From Flavobacterium sp. (GTDB lineage: Bacteria > Bacteroidota > Bacteroidia > Flavobacteriales > Flavobacteriaceae), in contig CP051546.1 in assembly GCA_012837155.1 (NCBI GenBank), positions 2,008,224 through 2,072,223 of the forward strand: DNA of 64,000 nucleotides, in the 5' to 3' direction. Shown here in pieces: positions 17,933 to 28,168 of the stretch. The notes beneath the pieces are model-generated. The model was not told where the DNA came from, ran no database searches, and saw only the letters and a program-made list of their open reading frames with translations. The position numbers and the translations under genes are program-made. Numbering within the stretch: position 1 is the stretch's first letter; each line of letters begins with the position of its first letter.

Positions 17933-19048
17933 ATGCAGCCGCTCTTTGAAGTAGCCGATGTACTGCGAAAAATTGGTTCCAAAATCGAAAACTATGGATT
18001 GAATACTTGGCAACTCCGCACGCTTTCTGCCATAAAAAAATGCAGAACCGCAGAACTAGGTGGTCATATAGATGCTTGCGATAGTTGTGGCAATCTCTCC
18101 ATAAGCTATAACTCTTGCCGCAATCGGCATTGCCCAAAGTGTCAGGGTAAAAACAGGGAAGATTGGATAGCCAAAAGAGAAACGGAACTCTTACCAGTAC
18201 CTTATTTCCACGTAGTTTTCACTTTGCCCGAGGCAATCAATTCTTTGGCGATGCACCAGTCCAAAATCGTGTACGATACCTTGTTTGAAGCCTCTTGGGA
18301 AACGCTACAACAATTTGGAAAATCCAAAGAAATGCAAATGGGAATGATTGCCGTTTTGCACACTTGGGGGCAGCAATTGAGTTTGCATCCACACCTGCAT
18401 TGCATTGTGCCAGGAGGCGGAGTGGATAAAAATGGAATTTGGAAAAACAGCCGACTCGATGGCAAGTTTCTGTTTTCGGTAAAGGCATTATCCAAGGTTT
18501 TTAGGGCTAAATATTGTGAAAAGCTAAAAACAAAAAATCCGATTGGTTATGAGCAAATCCGTCAGGATTTATGGCAAAAACCGTGGGTGGTATTTGCCAA
18601 GAAACCTTTTGGAAATCCGAAATCGGTGGTGGAATATTTAGGAAGATATACCCACAAAATTGCTATTAGCAACCATCGAATCAAAGATATTAGTGACCAA
18701 AACGTCACTTTTGATTATAAGAATTATCGAATGGCGGGAGTCAAAAAACAAATGACACTCACCCATCAGGAGTTTATCAGGCGGTTTGCCTTGCATATTT
18801 TGCCCAAAGGTTTTGTAAAAATCCGCCATCATGGTTTTTTGAGTAGCACTTGGAAACGTCAAAAATTGAGGCTTTTACAGGAGAAACTTCTAGTTAAGGT
18901 CTTGGAAAAAGCAGAAAAGAAACCCTTTTTACCAAAGTGCCCTTGTTGTAAAACGGGTAATTTGCATCGAATTGTGGTTTTTGACCAGCGTGGTCCGCCT
19001 GCTTGGTATCTTGGCAGTGGCCAAAACCCGATTCCCCGTGAAAGTTAA
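17933..19048 (+). CDS. IS91-type transposase, copy A
   Basis: 371 residues, intact. The N-terminal zinc-binding domain is CDSCGNLSISYNSCRNRHCP. The HUH motif is HPHLHCIVPGGG near residue 155. The Tyr region LGRYTHKIAISNHRI near 240 should hold the nicking tyrosine. The enzyme cuts one strand and moves the element by rolling-circle replication. Its ATG lies inside the 3' end of the recombinase gene (22-base overlap), implying translational coupling. Because the recombinase gene is split, this copy may lack that partner. Confidence 0.92.
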   Translation: MQPLFEVADVLRKIGSKIENYGLNTWQLRTLSAIKKCRTAELGGHIDACDSCGNLSISYNSCRNRHCPKCQGKNREDWIAKRETELLPVPYFHVVFTLPEAINSLAMHQSKIVYDTLFEASWETLQQFGKSKEMQMGMIAVLHTWGQQLSLHPHLHCIVPGGGVDKNGIWKNSRLDGKFLFSVKALSKVFRAKYCEKLKTKNPIGYEQIRQDLWQKPWVVFAKKPFGNPKSVVEYLGRYTHKIAISNHRIKDISDQNVTFDYKNYRMAGVKKQMTLTHQEFIRRFALHILPKGFVKIRHHGFLSSTWKRQKLRLLQEKLLVKVLEKAEKKPFLPKCPCCKTGNLHRIVVFDQRGPPAWYLGSGQNPIPRES

Positions 19049-19113
19049 TTTTATGGGTAAGGGATTTTATGCCCATAAGTGAAGGAAAACACAAGAAAAC
19101 CAAACTTAACTAC

Positions 19114-19148
19114 CTCAAAAAAAAAAAAAAGAGGCACACTTGCCTCTT
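19114..19148 (-). terminator. Inward-facing terminator in IS91-type copy A
   Basis: AAGAGGCA..TGCCTCTT hairpin. Read on the minus strand it is followed by a long T-run (the A14 tract 19117-19130 on +). It would stop transcription entering the element from its right side. The same structure is at 28303-28337 in copy B. Confidence 0.7.
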
Positions 19149-19229
19149 GAAATTCTTCTTATTCTTTTATCGTAAACCCCATAAGGGATGGATTTGTAAT
19201 CGGTGAGCCTGTCCTGAGTTTATCGAAGG

Positions 19230-19284
19230 GTTCAACACGAGTTTCATTGTTGGCTCTGCGAGCCCAACGAAACTCTAGCTGTTG
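19230..19284. repeat. attC-like palindrome at right end of IS91-type copy A
   Basis: GTTCAACACGAG to CTCTAGCTGTTG with arms GAGTTTCATTG and CAACGAAACTC. It is identical, base for base, to 28169-28223 in copy B, so it probably moves with the element. Confidence 0.75.
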
Positions 19285-19907
19285 GCAGTTCGGTTTTTTA
19301 ATTACATCCAATTTCAGGAAGGCATAATTCAGGTGGAAGTCCTCCTAAAATTGAGATTCCTACTTTAGTTTTTTCGAAATTGAAAAACAAAACATTTTTC
19401 TCAATGTATTTAGGCAAATCTTCAGGCATTGGCAAATTATAAATTATAATTTTATCTTGATTTTCATTTATAAAAATTACATTGCTTTTTCCTCGTGGCG
19501 ATTCCATACTGCCAACTCCTATTATTGTAAAGTTTATTATTACATGATACGAGTCTTTGTTATTCAGGTCTTTAATTTCGCCTAAATATTTAATTTCGGT
19601 TTTTGAATATTCTTCTTTTAGTGTTTTTAGTTTATTTTTTTTTTTAGTTTATGAAAGTCTTATAATAATTAAGTTCACTTTGGCTCGATTCAAATTTTTC
19701 TTTAAGATTTTCGCCTTTCATGTTTTCATTAAATACTAAAGTATCATAGATAATTTCAGTTGGATTCTCAATTTTCTGTTTATTAATTGAAGGTGTTGAC
19801 TTGCAACTCAAAAAAGCAACAATAATAATTATCATTTAAAATTTATTCATTTGCTTTTCAATTTTGCTGTATTATTTAGATTGAGTTCGGTTCTTCAAAC
19901 TGACCGC
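19285..19907. mobile_element. Cassette unit 2: single lipoprotein gene
   Basis: Starts GCAGTTCGG right after GTTG (19281-19284) and ends ACTGACCGC right before CAACTAG (19908). The ends are imperfect inverted repeats (GCAGTTCGG versus GCGGTCAGT). It holds one minus-strand lipoprotein gene. Cassette status is inferred from comparison with units at 11626 and 27744. Confidence 0.4.
19298..19835 (-). CDS. Hypothetical lipoprotein, frameshifted
   Basis: Starts MIIIIVAFLSCKSTPS, a short signal with lipobox-like FLSC. Two frames join across the T-run at 19634-19645: the first ends SELNYYKTF and the second continues KLKTLKEEYSKTEIKYLG, then ends GGLPPELCLPEIGC. The corrected product is about 178 residues. 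I do not recognise the family. The signal is short; MNKF lies just upstream in frame but a TAA separates it. Confidence 0.6.
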
Positions 19908-20033
19908 CAACTAGTTAATAGAATGTCATATTTTTAAATCTGACAAAAAAATAATATAAATATCTGATTATGAATAGATTTTTGTCTGTTTGTTTTGACT
20001 TTATGGTATTTAAACTTTCGACTTATTTGGTTA

Positions 20034-20063
20034 AACCCAACAGGTTTCAGAAATCTGTTGGGT
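20034..20063 (-). terminator. Terminator after the metalloprotease gene
   Basis: AACCCAACAG pairs with CTGTTGGGTT around 10 bases. It lies 18 bases past the corrected stop at 20081. The T-tract on the minus strand is weak. Confidence 0.65.
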
Positions 20064-20080
20064 TTTCATAGCATCTTACT

Positions 20081-22640
20081 TTATTTAGGTTCTAAAGCGG
20101 TTTCGATTCTAGAAACTAAATCGAGTAAATGAAATTTGCTTAATCGGTCTGGTGTTTTATAGCAGCCAATTTGAGTTCTTTCTTCAAGTTAATCAGTTGT
20201 CCTCTAGAAATAGAGGGTAAGTCGGTTTGAGCTAAATTTACATTACGAGAAGTAAAACCATAAGTTACGCCAACAGGAACTGCTCTTACGGTTGCGTTTC
20301 CTGGTTTTAGTAAACCAATCATTTTGTCAACATATAATTTTTGAATGTTTCTGCGATAAATGTCAATAGAAGCACCTGTATTTAATTCATAAAATATTCC
20401 GTTTTTAAGGTCGTTCAAGAATTCATCTACGGAATAATTTGCATTACTGATTGAAGAAGCTTCCATCAATCGAACAAATCGATCTCCTGCCAAAAGATTG
20501 GATAATGTAGCGTCTTGCATACCTTTGATTGATTCAACTCCGTTCTCAGGATTAATTTTTGAAAGGATATTTTGATCAATCAACCATTTTGGTGTAGCAA
20601 ATAACTGGGTGTTCAAGAATTTTACGGCGTCTTTTTGAATGCTTTTTGGAACAATCTCAAATTGATCTCCCGTCATGTCGTATGTTTTTGGAGAGTCATA
20701 TATTCCTCCAACATTTTTGGAAACATGTCCCATATATCTTCTAAATTGTCCTAAAAGTGATTTGTAAAGACCGTCTAGTTCAGAATAATTTTCTCCTTTT
20801 TCTTTACTCCATTCTAACAAATTGGGTAAAATTCTTTTTAGGTTTTTAATTCCATACTCCGATGCTCTCATAGCATTGTCTCCAATATCTTCGGTTTGGT
20901 ATCTTGGATCGTACGGACTTGTTTCTGTCCCGAACCATAAACGGCGATTTTTATAAGCTTCCTTAGTCATTTCGTTCAAGAGTGCTTTTTCCTCTTTTTC
21001 ACTTTTAGCCTCTTCAAAATTAGAATAGCCCCATTTGATGGCCCATTTGTCATAATCGCCAATTCTAGGAAATAAGTGTTTTACACCATCTTCTGGCTGG
21101 GCAACATAATTAAAACGAGCATAGTCCATGATAGAAGAAGTGTGTCCGTATTTTTCTTGAAACTCTTTGTCTCTCAATTTCTCGACTGGAGTGGCAGAAC
21201 TGGCACCCATGTTGTGACGTAAGCCTAGTGTGTGTCCCACTTCGTGAGAAGAAACAAAACGAATTAATTCGCCCATTAAATGGTCATCAAACTTCTTTTT
21301 TCTAGCCGCTGGATCTACTGCTGCTGTTTGTATAAGATACCAATCTCTCAAAAGACTCATTATATTATGATACCATCCAATGTGGGTTTCAAGAATTTCG
21401 CCTGTTCGTGGATCATGTACATTTGGTCCATAAGCGTTTTGAATGTCAGCCGCAAAATATCTTAATACGGAGTATCGAGCGTCTTCTAAACTCATGTTTG
21501 GGTCGTTTTCTGGCCAATATTCTCCTCGAATAGCGTTTTTCCAACCGGCATTTTCAAAAGCGACTTGCCAGTCGTCTATTCCTTGCTTGATGTATTTTTC
21601 CATTTTTCAGGAGTAGCGGGGTCAATATAATAGACAATTGGTTTTTTGGGTTCTATAAGTTCTCCTTTTTTCTGTTTTTGAGCATCTTCGCTTGATTTTG
21701 GCTCCAATCGCCACCTCACTGCAAAAGTCTCTGTTTCGGATTTTTGTGATTCTTCTTCAAAAACATCGTATTGATTAGCAAAATAGCCCACCCGAGCATC
21801 AAAATTTCTCTTGCGCATGGGTGTTTTTGGTAATAGAATCATAGAAGTATTGAGTTCTACCGTAATGACTCCAGCATCTAAAGCTGATGGAAAATCGACT
21901 CCAACTTGTGGGGAAGGAGTAGGGGATATACGGGGAGGAACAGTTGTAAAGGTTTTTACTGTTCGGATTTCTGTATTCACAGGAAAGCTGCTAATCTTTT
22001 GAATAAATGATCTATCCTTTTGAAAAGCTTGAATGTTTAAGGATTGTTTTTTGATGGGATCCAGCGAAAAGGTTTGAACATCAGCATCAAAAGTGCTTGT
22101 CAAATCAATAACGTATCCAATGTCTTTTTTTCCTGTAGAATCCTTTTTTATGGCTAAGATGTCGTAGTTGCCAATAATTGGGTCTGCGGTTGAGTTTTTG
22201 ACCGCCTGAGCAATGGGTTTATCTTCGTCAGGCGAAACCATTACGAGGGTAACCGATCGAAGTAAGATATTGTTATTTTGTCCTTTTTCCCATTTTATCA
22301 CTTGTCTGTTGATTTCTTCTCCGCCAAATATTCCTCCTCCAGCAGGAGTTTTAGAATATCGCGTGATGGTCATAATGTCGCTTCCTAACAAGGTTTCGGG
22401 AATTTCAAAAAGGTATTTGTCCTCTATTTTATGAATATCGATTAATCCTTTTTGAGTAACAGCAGTAGAGTCAATCACCTTGTTGTAGGGTTTTGGTCCT
22501 TTTTTGGGTTCTGCTTTTTTTGCATCAACAGCTGTCACGGGATTCTTTTCTTTTTCGCTGTTTTTTTTGCTTTGGGCAAAGGCTTCTTGACTTAGTGTGA
22601 AGAGCAAGCAAGTCGTAATTAAAATTATTTTTTTTTGCAT
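20081..22640 (-). CDS. Zinc-dependent metalloprotease (DUF5117/DUF5118 type), two frameshifts
   Basis: A secreted or periplasmic protein of about 852 residues. The signal peptide is MQKKIILITTCLLFTLSQEA FAQ. DUF5118/5117 regions follow, and the zinc site is HEVGHTLGLRHNMGAS. One lost base in the T5 run at 21595-21599 breaks TPEKWKKYIKQGIDDWQ. A second at 20155-20158 cuts the tail, which should read AAIKTPDRLSKFHLLDLVSR and stop at 20081. The family is common in Bacteroidota; its substrate is unknown. It is the first core gene right of the mobile island. Confidence 0.9.
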
Positions 22641-22955
22641 TAGGTTAAAGGTTTTAAAAATTAATATTGAGATATTGATAATTTAAAAGGATTAAATTTA
22701 TAGAGTTCTAATTAAACCCAAATCTATTGATATATTTTTTATTAGCAACATTATTGTAAGTATAATTTTAAATAAAAAAGTGTCAATTTGTTTTAAAAAA
22801 ATAGATTCATCTCATAAAAAAGAGGTTGTTATTTTATGATATTTTTGTTTTGACGATGCGAGATTCTTCTAGGATAGCTTTTATTTTTGTAAGATGATAA
22901 TTATCACAATTCTTTATAATGGATTTCCGTATTTTTACATCATTAAAATTTTTAA
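22641..22955. other. Intergenic region between divergent metalloprotease and corA genes
   Basis: 315 AT-rich bases. I see no gene, hairpin or repeat that stands out; it must hold both promoters. Confidence 0.6.
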
Positions 22956-24024
22956 ATGAGAAAGATAAAATATAAGAAAGGCAGAAACTTCAGCCCTATA
23001 ATCTTGAATATACCGGAATACATAAAAGAACAGATTCAGAAATGCAACTGTTTGTTTATGACGAAGAGAGTTTGTTTGAATATGCTGATTTTAGCGTTTC
23101 CGATTTAGAAAAAAGCATCGATACAAACAAACAAATTGGCTAAACATACACGGTCTGAATGATCTTGATTTAATAAAATCGCTTGGTGACTATTTTAAAA
23201 TAGACAATTTTATGCTTGCTGATATTTTGAATACCACCAGAAGAACTAAAATTGAAGAGCAACAGGACTCTTTGTTTTTTAACATAAAGTCATTATTACC
23301 CAGCGAAAACTCGGATAGTATAAGTGTTGAGCAAATTAGTTTTTTAATAAAAGAGGGGATTTTGATCTCTTTCCAAGAAAAAAGGAGTGATTTTTTTACC
23401 CATATTCGGGAACGCATTCGAACGCATTCTGGAATTGTTAGAGCTAAGAAAACGGATTATTTATTGTATATTCTTTTGGATACGATTATGGAAAATTTCT
23501 ACATTACCATAGAAAATGAAGAAGATAAAATAGAGAAATTAATCGATTCGACTAAGGGAAGTGCTAATCCAATAATTTTGGAAAAAATAGAGCAGCATCG
23601 GGATAATTTTAACTTCCTAAAGCGATCTATTATTCCGCTTCGAGATTCTTTGTATGACATAAAAAGCATCAAAGATGATAATGTTTTTAATGCATTTGAA
23701 AGTCAAAATTTTACTTTTTTTGCCAGATTACACCAGAAAAGTTTAGAACTTTTAGAACAAATAGAATCCGATATGGGTTCGTTAGAAAGTGCTTCTAGTT
23801 TCTTTTTCTCGGCACAAGCCCATAAGATGAACGAAATTATGAAAACCCTGACCATCGTTTCGGCGATATTTATTCCGCTTACTTTTATTGTGGGTGTTTA
23901 CGGTATGAATTTTAGATATATGCCAGAATTAGAATATAAAAACGGCTATTATTTGGTTGTGGGCGTTATGATTTTGATAGGATTAGCCATGCTTTACTAT
24001 TTTAAAAGACGCCGATGGTTTTGA
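22956..24024 (+). CDS. corA: CorA-family magnesium/cobalt transporter, two frameshifts
   Basis: Inner-membrane divalent cation channel. The C-terminus has the YGMNF signature between two helices (TIVSAIFIPLTFIVG and YYLVVGVMILIGLAMLYYF). The cytoplasmic domain is helical. The N-terminal 85 residues are recovered by adding one base near 23003 (MRKIKYKKGRNFSPIIL, then EYTGIHKRTDSEMQLFVYDE) and one near 23130 (SIDTNKTNWLNIHGLNDLDL). The full protein is about 356 residues, normal for CorA. Confidence 0.9.
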
Positions 24025-24086
24025 TTTTTTGTGCAGTCATAAAATCAAGTTTATAGCATATAAGAATAAATTTAATCGTATAGATA

Positions 24087-26179
24087 ATGAGCAAGGCAAT
24101 ATACATCGCCACTAGCGAAGAAAATAGCGGAAAATCAATACTCACTTTGGGTATCATGAATATGCTTATTAACAAAACCGCTAAGGTGGGTTATTTTAGA
24201 CCTATTGTTGAAGATTTTGAAGAAGGAAATTTGGATAATCACATTGAAACTGTACTTAATCATTTTGGATTAGACATCGCATTTCATGATGCTTATGCCA
24301 TTACCAAAAGCAAATTAATCAAGAAAAAAAATAAAGGAAAACTAGGAGAAGTAATCGATTTGATTATTGAAAAATACAAGAAACTCGAAGAGCGATTTGA
24401 TTTTGTTCTGGTCGAAGGCACTAGTTTTACAGGAGAAGGCACGGTAATCGAATTAGATATGAATGTGCTAATTGCTAAAAATTTAGGAATTCCGACGATT
24501 ATTGTAGGTTCTGGTGTTGGAAAAACATTAGAAGAATTAATCGACAGCCTTTATCTAGCGTATGATTCTTTCAAGGTAAAGAGGTAGAGGTTTTGGCTGT
24601 AATTGCTAATAAAGTGCAACACGAAAACATTGGTTTAGTAACTGACGGATTGAAGAAAAACTTGCCCGAAACTGTTTTAATCAATTCGATTCCAATTATT
24701 TCGAGTTTGAACAATCCAACCATTCAAGAAATTGTTAAAGCTTTGAATGCTAGGGTTTTATTTGGAGCTGCCTTTTTAAACAATCAAATAGGAAGTTTTA
24801 GCGTGGGCGCCATGCAATTGCGAAATTATTTGTTGAATTTAAGAGACAACGCCCTTGTGATAACCCCTGGCGATAGAGCCGATATTATTTTGGGCGCATT
24901 GCAAGCCAACGAATCTATAAATTATCCAGCCATTTCGGGAATCGTTTTAACGGGAAATATTTTGCCAGAAGATAGTATATTGAAGCTGATAGAAGGACTT
25001 TCTACCATTGTGCCCATTATTGCTGTTGAGCAAGGGACTTATTTTATTACCAATAAAATAGGAGATATTAAACCTAAAATTTATGCGGATAATAAGCAAA
25101 AAATTCAAACTTCGATTACGACTTTCGAAAATTATGTCGATTTAGATAGTTTGTCCGAAAAGCTAATTAAGTTTGAAGCAGAAGGAATGACCCCCAAAAT
25201 GTTTCAATACAATTTGGTAAAACGAGCTAAGAAGCATCGCAAACATATTGTTTTGCCTGAAGGGAATGATGATCGAATTATTATTGCTGCTGCACGATTA
25301 TTGACTATGGATGTGGTCGATATTTCTATTATTGGAAACAAAAAACAAATTGAAAATAAGATTTTTGAGTTGGGTTTATCTTTTGATTTAAGCAAGGTTC
25401 ATATCATTAATCCAATAAAATCGGAGCATTATGAGGACTATGTAAAAACGTATTATGAGTTGCGAAAAGAAAAGAAAATGACCATGGCAATAGCCAAAGA
25501 TTTAATGGAAGACGGTTCTTATTTTGGCACCATGATGGTTTACAAAGGTCATGCAGACGGAATGGTTTCTGGAGCGGCGCACACCACGCAACACACCATT
25601 TTACCCGCTTTGCAATTCATCAAAACCAAACCCCATTCGTCTGTGGTTTCCTCTGTGTTTTTTATGTGTTTAGAAGATCGCGTTTCTATTTTTGGCGATT
25701 GCGCCATTAATCCCAACCCTACGGCAGAACAATTGGCAGAAATCGCAATTTCATCAGCAGAATCTAGTTTGGCTTTCGGAATTGAACCAAAAATCGCCAT
25801 GCTTTCTTATTCTTCTGGCTCTTCCGGAAAAGGCGATGAGGTCGACAAAGTGAGAGCTGCCACGGAAATTGTTAGAAAAAAACGTCCTGATTTAAAAATT
25901 GAAGGCCCTATTCAATATGATGCTGCCGTCGATCCAGAAGTAGGCCAAAGCAAAATGCCTAATTCTGAAGTGGCAGGTCACGCAAGTGTCTTGATTTTTC
26001 CGGATTTAAACACAGGAATTAACACCTATAAAGCCGTTCAGAGAGAAACAGGTGCTTTGGCAATTGGACCCATGCTGCAAGGATTAAACAAGCCTGCAAA
26101 CGATTTAAGCCGCGGATGTACCGTTGACGATATTATAAACACAGTAGTAATTACGGCTATTCAAGCGCAGGGATTGTAG
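24087..26179 (+). CDS. pta: Phosphate acetyltransferase, frameshifted
   Basis: Converts acetyl-CoA and phosphate to acetyl phosphate. This is the long form, about 697 residues: an N-terminal P-loop domain (TSEENSGKSILTLG), a DRTGG middle domain, and the catalytic PTA_PTB domain with LPEGNDDRIIIAAARL and SYSSGSSGKGDEVDKVR. A lost A near 24578-24581 splits it; restored, it reads YDSFKVKEVEVLAVIANKVQ. It is followed by ackA, so the pair forms acetate and ATP. A complex palindromic repeat lies between them. Confidence 0.95.
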
Positions 26180-26238
26180 CTTTTTAATTTAAAGATTGAA
26201 ATATTTAAAGATTAATCTTTAGGTATTTGAATTTTTTA

Positions 26239-26345
26239 ACCCATTGTGTGCAATTAGTTTTTGATACTAATTTTTCGCCAGTTCGAGTGATTTTCGATAG
26301 AAAATCGTATCGAACTGACGGATGCGATAATTACACCCAATGGGT
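26239..26345. repeat. Nested palindromic REP-like element between pta and ackA
   Basis: The outer arms ACCCATTGTGTGCAATTA and TAATTACACCCAATGGGT pair. The inner arms CAGTTCGAGTGATTTTC.. and ..GAAAATCGTATCGAACTG pair at 26279-26317. The inner core TTCGAGTGATTTTC/GTATCGA is shared with repeats at 37360 and 37946. It would form a long hairpin in the pta-ackA mRNA. Confidence 0.8.
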
Positions 26346-26373
26346 ATTTTTTAATCTTTTAATAAATTTTTAA

Positions 26374-27558
26374 ATGAAAATTGTAATCATAAATTCGGGG
26401 AGTTCTTCTATAAAATACCAACTAATCGAAATGCCTTCTGGCGAGGTCGTTTGTTCGGGAATGATTGATAGAATAGGCTTAGAAACTTCTAATATAAGTT
26501 ATGTAACGAATACGGATAAAATAGAAGAATCTTTACCCATTGCCAATCATAAAATAGGGCTAGAAAAAATCGCAAATTTCTTGATGGACGAGAAGGTGGG
26601 CGTAATCAAAAGCACCCAAGAAATCCATGCCGTTGGACATCGTGTGGTGCATGGCGGAAGTAATTTTACCAGCACAACCATTATTACCAATGAGGTAAAA
26701 GAAAAAATAAAGCAACTTTTTGAATTGGCTCCTTTGCACAATCCTGCTAATTTAGAAGGAATAAATGTAGCTTCGACCATTTTTGAGGCGGCAAAACAGG
26801 TGGCTGTTTTTGACACGGCTTTTCATCAAACGATGCCTATTGAGGCTTATAAATATGCGATACCCAATTATCTTTTGACCGAAAATAAAATTCGCGTTTA
26901 TGGTTTTCACGGCACGAGTCATAAATATGTGTCGGAAAAAGCCATCAAGTATTTGCAAAATAGTTCGAAAATTATCACAATACATCTAGGAAATGGGTGT
27001 AGTATGACTGCGATAAAAGACGGAAAAAGTATTGATACTTCACTTGGTTTTGGTCCAATGAACGGACTGATTATGGGAACAAGAAGCGGAGATATTGATC
27101 AATCGGCTATTTTTTATTTGGTAAATACATTGGGTTATTCTCTAGAGGCGGTAAATACAATGCTGCAAAAACAAAGCGGAATGCTTGGGCTTACTGGTTT
27201 TAGTGATTTAAGGGATATTGAATCTCAGGCAGGACAAGGAAACGCAGCCTGTCAGTTGGCTTTGGCAATGAACGCTTACCGAATCAAAAAGTATATAGGT
27301 TCTTATGCTGCGGCTTTAAACGGATTGGATGCGATTGTTTTTACGGCAGGAATTGGCGAAAATTCCTCATACATTCGAAAATTGGTTTGTACTGATATGG
27401 ACTATTTTGGGATTGAATTAGACGATGCCAAAAACGAAATGCGTTCGAAAGAAATCAGGGAAATCAATACACTACAATCAAAAACTAAAATAGTCGTCGT
27501 TCCTACTAATGAAGAAATCGAAATCGCCAATCAGGTGTTTGGATTGCTTTCGAGTTAA
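26374..27558 (+). CDS. ackA: Acetate kinase
   Basis: 394 residues, intact. It makes ATP and acetate from acetyl phosphate. ASKHA-fold motifs are present: VIINSGSSSIKYQLIEM at the start, VFDTAFHQTM, GFHGTSHKYVS, HLGNGCSMTAI, MGTRSGDIDQS and the adenosine-binding FTAGIGENSS. It is downstream of pta, separated by a REP-like repeat that may lower or set its expression. Confidence 0.97.
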   Translation: MKIVIINSGSSSIKYQLIEMPSGEVVCSGMIDRIGLETSNISYVTNTDKIEESLPIANHKIGLEKIANFLMDEKVGVIKSTQEIHAVGHRVVHGGSNFTSTTIITNEVKEKIKQLFELAPLHNPANLEGINVASTIFEAAKQVAVFDTAFHQTMPIEAYKYAIPNYLLTENKIRVYGFHGTSHKYVSEKAIKYLQNSSKIITIHLGNGCSMTAIKDGKSIDTSLGFGPMNGLIMGTRSGDIDQSAIFYLVNTLGYSLEAVNTMLQKQSGMLGLTGFSDLRDIESQAGQGNAACQLALAMNAYRIKKYIGSYAAALNGLDAIVFTAGIGENSSYIRKLVCTDMDYFGIELDDAKNEMRSKEIREINTLQSKTKIVVVPTNEEIEIANQVFGLLSS

Positions 27559-27743
27559 TAGGGATCTTTGTTAGTTCTCAAAACAGGATGTATGGAGCTG
27601 ATTTGTCATCGTTTATTTAAGTTGCAACAAGTTTTTCAACGCTCGCGCTCAAAAAACAGACTCAATTCTTTTGATGATTTGTAAAGATTTATATATTTGA
27701 TTTTGAATAAAGTCTGATGGTCGTCAGACCTATATACTAGTTG

Positions 27744-28168
27744 TGAGCTAGTTTTCCAAAAATCGCGAATAGAATAATATCAAATAAAGAGTTGTTGAAT
27801 TATTGACCACTTCTACTCTACTTTTTGAAAATTGAGCTAGTAATAAATTTAGTTTTGATCAATTGACTTCTGAAAAGTGGACAAAAATTAAACAACACAA
27901 AAATGGAAATTGAGCAACGGAATTTTGAAAAACCAAACTCACAACTTATGTTAGTTTAAAAGTGTTAGCATTAAAAATGTTGGTAGTGAAAAGTTGGCGG
28001 CGTGAAAAGCCATTTATCGCGCGGAGCGCGATTTTTTTTTTTGAATTTTAAGGAAGTAAATTTGTGAAATTTGGAGTGAAAAAAAACTAAAAATGGACAA
28101 CTGGAATGGAAAAGTTGGAGAAAATATCTGTGGAATAGGAAAATTGGAATAAATACTAAACCAGCTCA
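27744..28168. other. Cassette unit 3: non-coding, purine-rich, inverted-end unit
   Basis: 425 bp with no credible gene. Left end TGAGCTAGTTT follows CTAGTTG and right end AAACCAGCTCA precedes CAACAGCTAG, so the ends are inverted repeats. The plus strand is rich in A and G (many TGGAAAA, GGAATGGAAAAG-type words). It has a strong terminator hairpin at 28016-28042. It may encode an RNA or be a non-autonomous relic. Confidence 0.45.
28016..28042 (+). terminator. Strong intrinsic terminator in unit 3
   Basis: ATCGCGC-GGA-GCGCGAT followed by eleven T. There is no protein gene upstream within 450 bases, so it may end a non-coding transcript. Confidence 0.75.

Larger units (their letters stand above)
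14052..17954 (+). pseudogene. Tyrosine recombinase of IS91-type copy A, split by IS630/IS1182
   Basis: The N-terminal SAM-like part is at 14080-14506 (LNRFERTVSVLGRSQSTFNN) and the catalytic part resumes at 17453. Catalytic residues seen are R in LRCMEARNVRL, K in GKGKKDRYVPL, HTLRH, LGHQNIETTMEYLHI with H and nucleophile Y. The ATG at 14052 is followed by an A8 run, after which the frame is one base off; copy B also has eight A. That is either the same homopolymer error twice or a real slippage site. The gene is dead in this copy because of the insertion. Confidence 0.85.
13988..19284 (+). mobile_element. IS91-type element with tyrosine recombinase, copy A (with nested ISs)
   Basis: Copies A and B are near identical from TAAACCTTCGGTAGCG (13988) to ..CTCTAGCTGTTG (19284). 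The core is about 2.35 kb once inserts are removed. Gene order is tyrosine recombinase then an IS91-type (HUH) transposase, overlapping by 22 bases. No terminal inverted repeats or target duplication are seen, as expected for IS91. The left junction is GTTGAAC, which contains the GAAC used by IS91. The right end holds a REP-like stretch (CCTGTCCTGAGTTTATCGAA) and an attC-like palindrome. Confidence 0.85.

Noticed and set aside
18202-18495. Antisense ORFs within the IS91-type transposase, repeated in copy B
   Set aside because: They recur only because the element is duplicated; no start signals or protein-like features are seen.
19201-19229. A promoter or terminator in the CCTGTCCTGAGTTTATCGAA stretch
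   Set aside because: This is a widespread repeat-like sequence in Bacteroidota and shows no hairpin plus T-run or promoter boxes.
12834-19284. A classical integron
   Set aside because: The palindromes have a GTTRRRY-like right core but no RYYYAAC left core. The only tyrosine recombinases belong to the IS91-type elements and lack a recognisable IntI-specific insert. I keep attC-like as a description only.
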